Shown: one piece after another, positions 26,489-36,800 of the stretch
How the letters are laid out: each line of letters begins with the position of its first letter
Position numbering within the stretch: position 1 is the stretch's first letter
Assembly: GCA_035353615.1 (NCBI GenBank)
Contig: DAOPZY010000010.1
Span: forward strand, 17,119-81,118
Reading direction: 5' to 3'
DNA length: 64,000 nt
Source of the DNA: CAXXOK01 sp035353615
GTDB lineage: Bacteria > Bacillota > Clostridia > Christensenellales > Aristaeellaceae
The notes under the pieces: model-generated
Told to the model about the DNA's origin: nothing
Seen by the model: the letters and a program-made list of their open reading frames with translations, nothing else
Database searches by the model: none
Position numbers and translations under genes: made by a program

Positions 26489-27691
26489 TTACTCGCGGAT
26501 CAGTTCCGCGCCCAGAACCTTCACATACACAAACGCGATCAGCGCCACAAGCACAAACATGGCCACCACAATCACCGAGCCGTAGCCGTAGTTGCTTTGG
26601 CCGATCATCATTTTATAAGCGTAAATCGAAAGCGTTTCCGGCGTGCCCTTGGTGAGCACGGCGATCAGATCATACACACGGAACGCGTCCAGCGTCCTAA
26701 ACAGCAGCGCGACCAGCATGCTGGGCTTCAGCAGGGGCAACGTGATGCTGGTAAACGTGCGCACCGCGCCCGCCCCGTCAATCGCGGAGGATTCGTAAAG
26801 CCCCCGGTCGATCACCTGCAAACCCGCCAATAGCAGCAGCGCCATGTACGGCGTGGTTTTCCACACATCCGCCAGTATCGCGCTGAACATGGTGCCGCCT
26901 TGCGTCGTGAGCAAAAGCTCCGGTGAGGCGATCAGCCCCAAGCGGGTAAACAGGGCCGCCACAACGCCGCTGGTGCCATCGTACAGGTAGCACCAGATCA
27001 GCGCGGACACCGCCGTGGGGATCGCCCACGGGATCAGTGCGGTTGTGCGCACCAGCCCAATCCCCCGCATCGCCTTGTTCATAATCAGCGCCAGCGCCAT
27101 GCCCAGCACCAGCTCCACCGCCACGGAGATCACCGTGAATTCAAACGTGTTACCCACCGCCTGCCCAAAGCGCGTGTCCGCCGTCAGGCGCGCATAGTTG
27201 GCAAGCCCGACATAGTTGCTGCTCACAAGGCAGGTTTCCATTTCATTCAAAAGTTGCGGGCCTTTGGTTACCACGCGAAAATCCGGGTAGCGCGCCGCAA
27301 GCGAGGTCACCGTATCCCGTATCTGCTCGATCAGCGCGGAAATTTCCTGCTCGCTTGCCGCGGACAGGCTCAGCGTTTGTTTGCTGTTTGCGTACAGCTC
27401 TTTTTGCGCAACGAGGGTTTCCATCAGCGCCGTGAGCGTCGGCTGATCGGCGGCTTCCGCCGTGGCCAGATCCTTTTTCAGGTAATGCGCCAGATACTCG
27501 CAATCCTCCGCATACAGCGACGCGTTCAGCGTCGCGCCGGTATACAGGGCATTTTTGGTTTGGTTGTTGGTTTGGTAGTCAAACAGCGTATATACAAACG
27601 AGGACAGGATCGGATAAAGCGAAAAGATCAACACCAGCAACAATAGGGGGAGGATAAACAGAAATTCCTTCCACGTCATCCGGCGCTGCAT
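26489..27691 (-). CDS. Carbohydrate ABC transporter permease, MalF type, with enlarged first loop
   Basis: A 400-residue permease of the MalF family. The first membrane segment (about 9-35) is followed by an unusually long hydrophilic, helix-prone extracytoplasmic insert (about 42-150), rich in Ala, Glu, Leu and Thr, before the standard five-segment core with the SAIDGAGAVRTFTSITLPLL coupling loop. E. coli MalF also has a large loop that touches the binding protein, but most Firmicutes homologues lack it. The start is the ATG at 27691, 8 bases after GGAGG; the frame is open to a GTG at 27700. Confidence 0.92.
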   Translation of the reverse strand: MQRRMTWKEFLFILPLLLLVLIFSLYPILSSFVYTLFDYQTNNQTKNALYTGATLNASLYAEDCEYLAHYLKKDLATAEAADQPTLTALMETLVAQKELYANSKQTLSLSAASEQEISALIEQIRDTVTSLAARYPDFRVVTKGPQLLNEMETCLVSSNYVGLANYARLTADTRFGQAVGNTFEFTVISVAVELVLGMALALIMNKAMRGIGLVRTTALIPWAIPTAVSALIWCYLYDGTSGVVAALFTRLGLIASPELLLTTQGGTMFSAILADVWKTTPYMALLLLAGLQVIDRGLYESSAIDGAGAVRTFTSITLPLLKPSMLVALLFRTLDAFRVYDLIAVLTKGTPETLSIYAYKMMIGQSNYGYGSVIVVAMFVLVALIAFVYVKVLGAELIRE

Positions 27692-27764
27692 GAACCTCAC
27701 CTCCGTCAGTTTTCCACAAAAAAGCCGTCGGGCAGTTTTGCCACCCGACGGCCTTTACGCATGG

Positions 27765-28955
27765 TTATTGCGCCAGCGCAGCCTCGACCGCCGTTACGGT
27801 CGCGTCAATATCACTGGAACCGCTCAGGTAGGGGTAAATCGCCTGTTGAAGCGCGTCGGATACCTTGGAATATTCCGCGCTGACAGGGCGCGCGATGGTG
27901 GTTTTCAGCGCGTTCTGGAAGCCGACCATGCTGAGGCGCTCGTCCGCCTTGGTGATGCGTTCGTCCGTCAGCATTTTATTGAGGCCGGGCAGGTAGCCGC
28001 CCTTTTCGCTCATAATCAGCTGGCCTTCTTCGCTGTTGAGGTACTGGATGAAAGCAAAGGCGCCTTCGGGGTTCACGCTATTCTTGTTGATGGCCAGCAG
28101 CCAGCCGCCTACTGTGGAACCGCCGGGCAGCGGCGCAACCGCGACCTGATCGGTGGTGATGGTGCCGTCGCTCTTGATGGCGCCCCACTGGTACGGCCAG
28201 TTGCGGGCGAACACGCTCTCGCCTTTAATAAAGCTATTGGCGGTTTCCCCTTCGGTGTAGTTGAGGATGTTGCTCGGCACAGCTTTGGAGCTGGTGAATT
28301 TCTTCATGGTTTCCAAGCCGCCCTTAATATCCGTCCAGTTGGAGGTGAACTCGTTGGCGTTGCAGATCAGCCCTTCGTAGAGGCTGGACTGGAATACGAT
28401 GCCCGTGGTGGTGCCGCCCTGCCCGGCGTATTTTTCCGCCATCGTCAGCAGATCATCCCAAGTGTAGGTGCCGGCTACCAGCTTGGCCGCGTCCTCCTCG
28501 CTCACGATATCCTTGCGGAAGTAGAGCAGGCCCAGGTCCGGGAAGAACGGCAGCACGTATTCCTTGCCATTGTACAGGCCGGAAGCCATGGAGCCGGCGT
28601 TGAAATCCGCAACGTTCAGCCCGGCGTCCTCAATCATCATATCCAAGGGCTGAATGTAACCGGAGGCCGCAAATTCACCGGCCCAAACCACGTCCAGCGA
28701 GAGCACGTCGTACTCGGCGCTGCCCGCCTTGAGCGAGGTGGTCAGCTGTTCGCGCATCGCGCCGGAATCATTGGTCATGTCCACCCATTCCACCTTGTAC
28801 TGATCCTGGGAGGCGTTAAACGCGTCGATCACCGCTTGCGTGGCGGGCGTAGAATCTGCCTGAGCCGCAAATTTGATGGTTACAGGCTCTGCCATGGCGC
28901 AGGTTACGCTGAGCGCCAACCCAAGGGCCAGAAGAATCGATAGCAATTTTTTCAT
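27765..28955 (-). CDS. Carbohydrate ABC transporter substrate-binding protein, MalE type
   Basis: A 396-residue extracellular solute-binding protein (SBP_bac_1). The signal peptide ends at Ala-Met-Ala before EPVTIKF (about residue 22); there is no lipobox Cys. Domain signatures such as YDVLSLDVVWAGEFAASGYI and the C-terminal SEEGQLIMSEKGGYLPG are typical. The ATG lies 8 bases after AAGGAGG. It is first gene of the importer-GH65 operon and so is probably specific for an alpha-linked disaccharide or oligosaccharide. A TATGCT -10-like box lies at 29025-29030 without a clear -35 box, consistent with activation by the divergent AraC-type regulator. Confidence 0.92.
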   Translation of the reverse strand: MKKLLSILLALGLALSVTCAMAEPVTIKFAAQADSTPATQAVIDAFNASQDQYKVEWVDMTNDSGAMREQLTTSLKAGSAEYDVLSLDVVWAGEFAASGYIQPLDMMIEDAGLNVADFNAGSMASGLYNGKEYVLPFFPDLGLLYFRKDIVSEEDAAKLVAGTYTWDDLLTMAEKYAGQGGTTTGIVFQSSLYEGLICNANEFTSNWTDIKGGLETMKKFTSSKAVPSNILNYTEGETANSFIKGESVFARNWPYQWGAIKSDGTITTDQVAVAPLPGGSTVGGWLLAINKNSVNPEGAFAFIQYLNSEEGQLIMSEKGGYLPGLNKMLTDERITKADERLSMVGFQNALKTTIARPVSAEYSKVSDALQQAIYPYLSGSSDIDATVTAVEAALAQ

Positions 28956-29051
28956 GGTTTTTCCTCCTTAATTATGGATCCCGCATTCCGGCGAAAGCTC
29001 TTGCCTCCCCCGTTCGTTAGGCATAGCATACGCGTTTCGGCGCATTCCGTA

Positions 29052-29080
29052 TTTCATTTTTCCGATGTATTTGTTATAAT
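29052..29080 (+). promoter_or_regulatory. Promoter of the AraC-type regulator gene
   Basis: A perfect TATAAT (29075-29080) lies 30 bases ahead of the TTG start; the -35 position (TTTCAT, 29052-29057) is poor. Confidence 0.5.
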
Positions 29081-29110
29081 TCTGATATCTGCATCGGGAG
29101 GTGTTTCTTC

Positions 29111-30301
29111 TTGGAGGAAAACCTGCTTTCACAGCGCGCCCGTTATTTTCATTATACCACGCGGCTACCGGTGTTCTGGTACCGCGACGGTTTGCTTGTG
29201 GCTACGCTGCCCGATTCGGTCAGCCTTGCGGGCCGGGTGCTTGGCGAATCGAACGCGCCCATTGGCGGCATTCGGCTGGAGCCGGCGCAGGAGGGGGGCG
29301 TTTTGCCAATTGAAAACGCCTACGCGGAACGCTTCCTGTGCCTTTTCGCGGGGGAAGGGCAGGTGCTTGTATGCGGCCCCTACTGCGCGGAAAGCTTTCG
29401 CCAAGCCGATGTGCTCAAACTGATCCGCTCGCTGCGCCTTGACCTGAGCAAGCGGGAAAGCCTGATGGCCCATTATGCCGCGCTACCGCGTTTCAGCGAA
29501 ATGAACGGCTACTATACAAGCATATTTTTGCAAAAAACATTTTTGGATGCGGAAGTGCCGCCGGCCGCGCAGGTTTCCTTGCCCAGCGACGAGGAGCTTT
29601 CCCAGCGGTTTTACCAAAACGCCTACCGTAACCGCATGGCCATGTTTCAACATCCGCCTTACTTTTTTGAGCAGGAGATTACGAGGCAGATTATCGAAGG
29701 CGACCGGGAGCACGCAATGCAGTTGCTTGCGGAACTGAACCGTCTGACCCGCGCAACGCTTGCGGACAATCCCTTGCGTTCGCTCAAAAATTCACTAATC
29801 GCCTCCGTTACGCTTTTTACGCGCGCGGCCATCGCTGGCGGCGTTCCCAGCGACGAAGCGTTTACCATGAGCGACAGCTTTATCCAAACCATCGAAAAGC
29901 AAAACGACTTGCACCTGCTTTCCTCCATTGAGGAGGCGATCATTCTCCGCTTTATTGACCGGGTGGACCGTTACCGCCGCCAGCGCCACTCCCGTATGAT
30001 CCGTTCCGTGATGGCCTATATTGACGAGCACCTTTCCGAGCCTTTGGATGTGCCTGCCATAGCCGGTAACGTCTTTGTCCATCCGGATTATCTTTCCAAA
30101 AAATTTCGGCAGGAGGTAGGCGAAACCCTGCACAATTTTATCCTGCGCCGCCGTGTGGAGGAAGCGGCGCACTTTATGCGGTACGGCTCCGACCCCATTC
30201 CGGATATCGCGGCTTTTTACCAGTTTTCTTCCCAGAGCCACTTTACGGTGGTGTTCAAGCGTTATACCGGTTACACCCCGCAACAGTACAGAAATTTATA
30301 G
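29111..30301 (+). CDS. AraC family transcriptional regulator
   Basis: A 396-residue regulator. The C-terminal hundred residues form the AraC/XylS DNA-binding domain with two helix-turn-helix motifs: VPAIAGNVFVHPDYLSKKF and the later PIPDIAAFYQFSSQSHFTVV-FKRYTGYTP block. The N-terminal 280 residues are a non-cupin-like sensing region that I cannot assign. The TTG start has GGGAGGTG 7 bases upstream. Divergence from the importer-GH65 operon suggests it controls that operon in response to the sugar. Confidence 0.9.
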   Translation: MEENLLSQRARYFHYTTRLPVFWYRDGLLVATLPDSVSLAGRVLGESNAPIGGIRLEPAQEGGVLPIENAYAERFLCLFAGEGQVLVCGPYCAESFRQADVLKLIRSLRLDLSKRESLMAHYAALPRFSEMNGYYTSIFLQKTFLDAEVPPAAQVSLPSDEELSQRFYQNAYRNRMAMFQHPPYFFEQEITRQIIEGDREHAMQLLAELNRLTRATLADNPLRSLKNSLIASVTLFTRAAIAGGVPSDEAFTMSDSFIQTIEKQNDLHLLSSIEEAIILRFIDRVDRYRRQRHSRMIRSVMAYIDEHLSEPLDVPAIAGNVFVHPDYLSKKFRQEVGETLHNFILRRRVEEAAHFMRYGSDPIPDIAAFYQFSSQSHFTVVFKRYTGYTPQQYRNL

Positions 30302-30366
30302 CCGCTGGGTGCAGGTTTTTGAAAACCCTCGCCGTGGCGATGATGGGTGCGAACAAATCAGGACAA

Positions 30367-30530
30367 TGCGCTTCCGCCGCTCGCCTCATAGCCTTGTGGG
30401 CTGTTCGCTCGCTTGTTGGCTACACGCTGCGGCGTGGGAATTTGGGGTCCGCCCCAAACCCCGGCAGGGGTTTCACCCCTGCACCCTGACAAGGGCTTCG
30501 CCCTTGACCCATCTCCGCTGCGGCGGGGGA
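30367..30530 (+). repeat. 188-bp repeat, locus 2, unit 1
   Basis: The unit starts in CCGCTCGCCTCATAGCC and ends in CGCTGCGGCGGGG. Its centre is a string of small hairpins: GGGGTCCGCCCC, ACCCCGGCAGGGGT, CAGGGGTTTCACCCCTG and AAGGGCTTCGCCCTT. Open frames across it differ between copies and are not genes. Confidence 0.9.
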
Positions 30531-30554
30531 TTGGTTTGTGTCTTTCTTCTGCAA

Positions 30555-30718
30555 AGCGTTTATGCCGCTCGCCTCATAGCCCTGCGGGCTGTTCGCTCGC
30601 TTGTTGGCTACACGCTGCGGCGTGGGAATTTGGGGTCCGCCCCAAACCCCGGCAGGGGTTTCACCCCTGCACCCTGACAATGGCTTCGCCCTCGACCCAT
30701 CTCCGCTGCGGCGGGGGA
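30555..30718 (+). repeat. 188-bp repeat, locus 2, unit 2
   Basis: Nearly identical to unit 1, starting 188 bases later. A spacer of about 25 bases resembles the spacers at the other two loci. Together the two units fill the gap between the convergent AraC regulator and the giant surface protein gene. Confidence 0.9.
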
Positions 30719-30730
30719 TGAATATCAAAC

Positions 30731-30783
30731 AAACCGGCAGAGATACCACGGTTTTATGCCGTGGTATCTCTGCCGGTTTTTGT
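30731..30783 (+). terminator. Bidirectional intrinsic terminator
   Basis: A perfect 21-bp stem, 30731-30751 against 30759-30779 (core ACCGGCAGAGATACC), with a 7-base loop and TTTTTG on the plus strand. It lies 27 bases beyond the stop of the surface protein gene, so on the minus strand it probably ends that transcript, with GGTTTGTTTG following. Confidence 0.9.
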
Positions 30784-30809
30784 TCCATTATCAGTCAGTT
30801 TCTCAATTT

Positions 30810-33800
30810 TTAAGGTGTGGGCGTCGGCGAAGCGGCGGTCCAGTTCTGCACGCTGCCGGGGGTTACCGCTTCCGGCATTGCCTGACCGTCGCGCAGCACA
30901 TATCCCAAATCCATGTCAAAGTTCTGGGAACCGCTTTGCACATCAAACGAATCGCTGGTCGCAGTATTGCCGTCCCCTTGGGTCAGACAGCTGGAAATAA
31001 TGCGCAACGAAGTCACGGCCGTTGTAATGTTAAATTCCGGATAGGCCGTTGCCTGCAAGGTATAGGTGCCCGGGTACACATCCGCCATTTCGTAATAGCC
31101 CCACTCGTTGGAGGTGGCGGTATACACGGCTTCCCCGTTTTGCATCAGCTGGATGGTTACGCCGTTCACCGAGGGTTCGTCCGCGTCCCGCAGGCCGTTT
31201 TTGTTGGTATCCAGCCACACCTGATCGCCAACGCGCGCCGGCTTAATCAGGATCACATTCTGCGTTAGCAGATGGTGCGCCATTTCCAACGCAAACGGAT
31301 CGCTCACGCCCAACCCATCTTTGGTGGACGCCACAACGGAATCGCCCGCCTGATAGTTGGGGTCATCCGGCTTCACGAAAATCATCCCTGTTGGCAGGCC
31401 CACCTCCAGGCGGTAGCTATCCGGCCACAGCCCATCGAAGCGGTATTCGCCCTTTTCGTCGGTTTGTGCCGTTTGCAGCTTCTGATCCGAATCCGCCTGA
31501 TACAGCGTAACGGTTACGCCGGCCTGCGGCGAGCGCGTCCCGTTTTCGTCCAGCGCGACCGTGCCGCCGATGCTTGTATAGGACACAAGACCGCCGCTGA
31601 TATCCTCAAAGGTTTCGCCTTCGGCAATCACGATATCGCTGTGGCTCATCATCGCGCCCTGCGCCTCGAAGGTGCTGTTTGCATCATCGGCGGGCTGGGC
31701 CTGATTGGGAATGGCAAACCGCACCGTGTAGGTAGCCGGTCGCACATTTTGGAAAGTGACGTATCCGTCCTCGTCCGAGGCGGCGGATTTGACTACGCTG
31801 CCCGTCGTCTGGTCATACAGCTCGTAATTCAGGCCAGAAAGCAGCCGTTCGTCGTCGCTGTGCTGGCCGTCGCGGTTTTCATCCAGCCACACTGAGGCGC
31901 GGATGGTTGCCGGTTTCACAGCGCCAATGGCGTTCTGTGCCCGATTGGTCAGCGCAGTCCACGGGCAGGCAAGCGAATCTTCCTCCGCGGTATCCAGCGT
32001 AAGGCTGCTTTCCGTAAGGTTAGCGGAGAAGATGTAGCCTTGTGGCAGGGAAAGCGTCAGGGTATACTGATCCGGACGCAAACCGGTAATGGAATAGTTC
32101 CCCTCGCTGTCGGTCGTGGTTTTTGCCGGGTCGCGTCCCGCTTTCGCGGGGGCGAGGGCCACGGTTACGCCGCTCAGGGCTTCTTCGCCCTCGTCGCGCA
32201 CGCCGTTGCCGTTGCCGTCATGGTATGCGTAGCCTTCAAACGAGCCGAGCGTAACAGCCCCAGCCAGCGGAGCCGTATAGGCTTTGCCGGATTCCACTTT
32301 CAAGCCGGTAACAACGTTTTCCTTTCCCTGCGCCTCCACCGTGTTGCCGCCGTCGGCCACCTGCGCCATGGTCGCGTTATCCGGCAGAATATATGTGACC
32401 GTATACTCGCCCGGCATCACGCCGTCAAAGAAGTAGGTGCCGTCCTCGCCAACGGATTCCGTCAAATTCAGCTCGCCGTCGGACGAAAGCAGCCGTACCT
32501 GCACGTCGGTATACCCGGTTTCACCGGCATCCATCAGGCCGTTATCATTCTGGTCATCAAAGAATACGCCCGTCAGCGTGGAGGAAAGCAGCATGCCGGC
32601 GTTGATGTGCTCGATTTGCTGCCCCATAGCCACGGTGATGGCTTCGGTTTCGCCAAAGCCGTCCTTTGCAAGGGTTTTCACGTGGTTGCCGTTTTCCTCA
32701 TCGGGGCGGTAGCGCGTGAAGGCGTAATTTTCCTTGCGTTGCACGCGCACGGTATATTCGCCGGGCATGATGCCTTCCAGCGTGTAATTGCCGTTCGCGT
32801 TGGTGGTCGCGGTCGCGGCCAGCGTGCCGTCGGAGGCCACAAGCTGAATTTTCACCCCGGACGCTTTTTTATCCGAATCATTGCGCGATCCGTCGTACTT
32901 GGCGTCCAGGAACACCGTGCCGGAGATGGTTCCGCCCATCGCCACGCCCACGCAGGTTTGAGTTGTTTTTCCGTTTTCTACGGTCACGGAAGGTATGGTG
33001 TTTTCCCTACGGCCCTCGCGCGCCTCGAAAAGGTTCGCCAGCCCCCCGTCTTGCTCAGCGGGCACAACCGTAAAGATGCTGCCGTCGTTGGGCAGGATGG
33101 CGCGCAGTCGGTAATCGCCCCCGCGCAGCGAATCAAAGGTGTAGGAGCCATCCTCTCCTGTGACCACCTTACCCATGGAACGGTCGTTGGAATTTTTGAC
33201 CACTTCCAGCGTAACCCCGGCGTACGGCGGCTCGCCCTCGTCATACAGACCGTTGTAGTTGCTATCCAAAAACGCGATGCCGGAGAGCGCCGCTTTTTCC
33301 ACAACGCCTACGTTTTTGTTGGTCACATCCTGCGCGTCGGTCACAATGAACTGCCGCGTCGCGCTTGTGCCCTCCGCGGTGAACACGGAACGCGAATCGC
33401 CGCCCGTTTGCGTGTAGCGGGCAAACAGCATGGTATCGGGGATCTCCGCCGTAAAGTTATACGTATCGTTACGCAAGAGCGCAAAACGGTATGCGCCCGT
33501 ATCGTCGGTAGTCAGCTCATAGCTCGCGCCGGTTTTAGCCCCTGTCAGGGTCAGCTTCACATTCGGCACGCCCGGTTCGCCGTCGTCCATCACGCCGTTG
33601 TTGTTCAGGTCGCTCCACACGGTGCCCGAGAACGAGCCGACCGGGATCGCGCCCACGCCGGCCTCGGCGGTTTCGCCCGCGCTGAGCGTCAGCGGGTCGG
33701 AAACCGCGACCAAGCCGTTCCCACCGCCCACACAGCTGCTTTGCGTGCTCCACTCCCCGCTGTTAACCGTAACCAGATACCCATCCGGCAGGGTAAAGCG

Positions 33801-36800
33801 CAGCACATAGCTGCCGGGCGCCAAATCTGTAAGCGTGGCCTCGCCGTTCTGATCGGTTACCGCGCTGGCCGAAGCGTCGCCTTCCGCGTTTGCGGCCGGC
33901 ACGGCTTCCACCTGAACGCCGGATACGGAGCGCTCATAAACGCCTCTGCCGCCGTCCTCATTGCTGTCAAAGAACGCGGCAACCTTCACGGAGGCGGGTT
34001 GGCTCAGCGCGATGTCGCTTTGGCCGTTGAGCATATCTCCGTTGGCAAGGGTCAGGTCCCCGCTGGCTTTCACCCCCAGCGTGCCATCGCCAACCGGGAG
34101 CGCCTGATTGCCGACCGCGGCGACGTTCACGCCGTCGCTCCCCTGCGACACAACCCGGTACACGCCCGCCTTCAGGTTTTGGAAGGCGTAGTGTCCATAG
34201 GCATCGGTGGTCTGGTTGGTCACATCGGCCCAGCTGTCGCCGTCTTTTTGTTGCAGGGCCACGGTGACGCCGCTCATCAGCTGTTCGCCATCCGCATAGC
34301 CCAGATCTCCGTTCGTGTCCATATAGGCGACGCCTTCGATTCCCGTCATCGCCACAAATTCCACCGCAGGCAGGGCGACGTTTTCGCCGGCCGGTACGCT
34401 CACGGTAATCCAGATCATATCGCCCCGCTCGCTCACCTTCCACTCGGATGTTTCCAGCAGGGTTTTACCCTCGGGCAGCGGCGCATACACCGTATAGTCG
34501 CCGCCGATCAGGCCGTTAAACGCAAAGCTTCCGTCCTGAGCCGTTTTGGCGGACAGTTGCGCGCTGACCGACGCGGCGGAAATATCGCGGCCTTCCCCCA
34601 GCGCTTCAATCTGCCCTGTGATGGATGCGGTCGCTTCAATGGCAAGCTTCTCGTTGCGGGCTTCGCCCTCGCCAAGGGCAAGGGTTTCCGTATAGTTCCC
34701 AACCCCCTGAACCGCCTGCCCGTTGGCAACGACCGCTTTGTTCGCCGGCAGTTGCAGCGCCAGCTGATAGGTGCCGGCGGGTAGTTTCTCAAAGGCGTAT
34801 GCGCCGGATGCGTCTGTCTGCGCGGTTTGGGTAGCGCCGAATGCGTCGCTCAGCGTAACCGTAAGGCCGGAAACCGCCGAGTCGCCTTCCGTTACAATGC
34901 CGCGCGCCGCGCACAGCAGGGTAGCCGTGATCGCAAGGGCGCGGTTTTCACCGTAGGCCAGGTTCAGGCTGTCGATGACATACGAGCCGTCTGCCTGCGC
35001 GGTCACCCCATCCTGCGCGGGCAGGGTCGCGCCGCTGTCCGTAGGGATGGTTAGCCGCAGGCTATAATCGCCCGCTTCCAACGCAGCAAAGGCAAACGAT
35101 CCGCTTGCGTCCGTTTGCGCGGTTTGAAGCGATTGACCGTTTTGCGTCAGCGACAGGCTCACGCCCGCGACCGCCTTGCCCTCCGCCGTTTCAATCCGCC
35201 CGCTCACGCCGCTTTTTTGCACAAAGGCAATGGCGTAGCCATCTTGCGGCAACGTGATGTTCTCTTTGGTGTAAACGCCTGTTTCGCGCGTGTCAAGGCT
35301 CATGGTGTTGTCCGGGAGCGCCGCGCGGAGCGTCCCGACGGTTTCGGCCGCGTCGCCGCTGATGGCAAACGATCCGTTGCCGTCGGTCAGCGCGCCGTAT
35401 ACGGTATTGCCGCTCGCACCGGTCAGCGTGACCCCTAAATTGGCCACCGAGGCCGAGGGCTGGTCGGCCTGCTCGCCAATGGAGCCGGAAAGCAGCAAGA
35501 TCAATGTGGCGGGGTCTTTGCCGGTTGCGATTGGGGCAGGCAGGGTAACGTCCATGCGGGCGTATTGGCCGTTTGTAACGTTGAGCAGCGCGTCCAGCAG
35601 CGGTTTGGGTTCATGGGCAACCGCTTTAAGCGCAAAACCCTCCGGCGCGTCCGCCGTCGCGGGCAACGTGCTCGGGTCCAGCGCCCACACGGTAAGCGCG
35701 CCAACGGTTCCGGCCGCTACAGGGATTTGAACCGCGCCGGACGTCCACTGTGTGGAATCAAATACAACCCAATCCGTGAGCGCGGTGCGCAGCACGCGCA
35801 AGCCTTCCGGCATGGCGCTTTCCAGCGCGCGCGCGCCTTCCGGCAGCTCTGCCGCCAGGGTCAGAGCATCGCCCGTCCACGTCTGCCCGTCAGCCGTGAG
35901 CGTGATCACCGGCGTGCCATCCGCTAGCGTTCCCGCCGTGGCGGTAGCCGACAATTCCATGCGGCCGTCCGGAAATTCAAATGCCAATGTCTGGGGTTCA
36001 ATGGCCGAATCCGCCGTTACCATGCTGATGCCGTCGGTACCTGCGTACTGGTACTGGTAGTTAACGCCGACTTCCACACTCGCGGTGGCCGCGGCTGAGG
36101 CGGCGCCGGAAAGGACGGCCGGGAGATACCGCATACCGGCCTGCACTGTGCCGGCCGTGAACCCGGCGGGCAAAAGACTGCCACCGTCGCTGTTCAGGTA
36201 GGTAATTACAACGCCGGCGGCGCTTTCCAGCGTCACGGTATCGCCCGTCTGGCACTGGATCGCCTCGCCGGTCGGCTGGCTATGATTGTCCAAGGGTTGC
36301 ACGCTGCAGCTTCCCTGCGCGGGGGTAACGGTCACTGTATCCACCGAAAGCGCCCCGTCGGCGGCCAGTTCCGTGCCGTCCGCGCCAAGCAGCTTGGCGG
36401 GATTCAGGGTAACCGTATAATTTGAAAGCGGCGCGGTATTCTCTCCGGCGCAAAGCCCATCCACCTGAAGGGTTGCGGTTGAAGCACCGTCCGCTGTGGT
36501 CCAGTTGCCCGCCGAAACCGCGAGGCTGCCCGTCACGGCGTTTTCAACCGGCGCAGGTTGGTTTTGCACCGTCAGCGCGGTGATGCTGTCGGCTGTGCCA
36601 AAATAGGTGTCAACGGTGAATGCCGTTGGCTGATCCAGAAGCATCGTGCCCTCGGGCGCGCGCATCTGCACCAGCTGATACTCTCCGTTGGGCAGCGCGC
36701 TTGCCGCCGTATAGGTTCCGTTTTCATCGGTCGTGAAGCTCCACTGCATCACGCCCTGCGCGTCCATCACCACAAACTCGGCAGCGCCCAGCGGCGCGCC

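Noticed and set aside
30153..30813. Small open frames inside the 188-bp repeats (also at 45311-45855 and 52916-53285)
   Set aside because: They arise from the repeated DNA, shift between frames and copies, and lack consistent starts; the repeats are better seen as non-coding structures.
32040..34784. A 914-codon open frame on the plus strand opposite the giant surface protein gene
   Set aside because: It is an antisense shadow caused by biased codons in the repeats; it has no domain, signal or ribosome binding site, and the minus-strand protein is clearly coherent.
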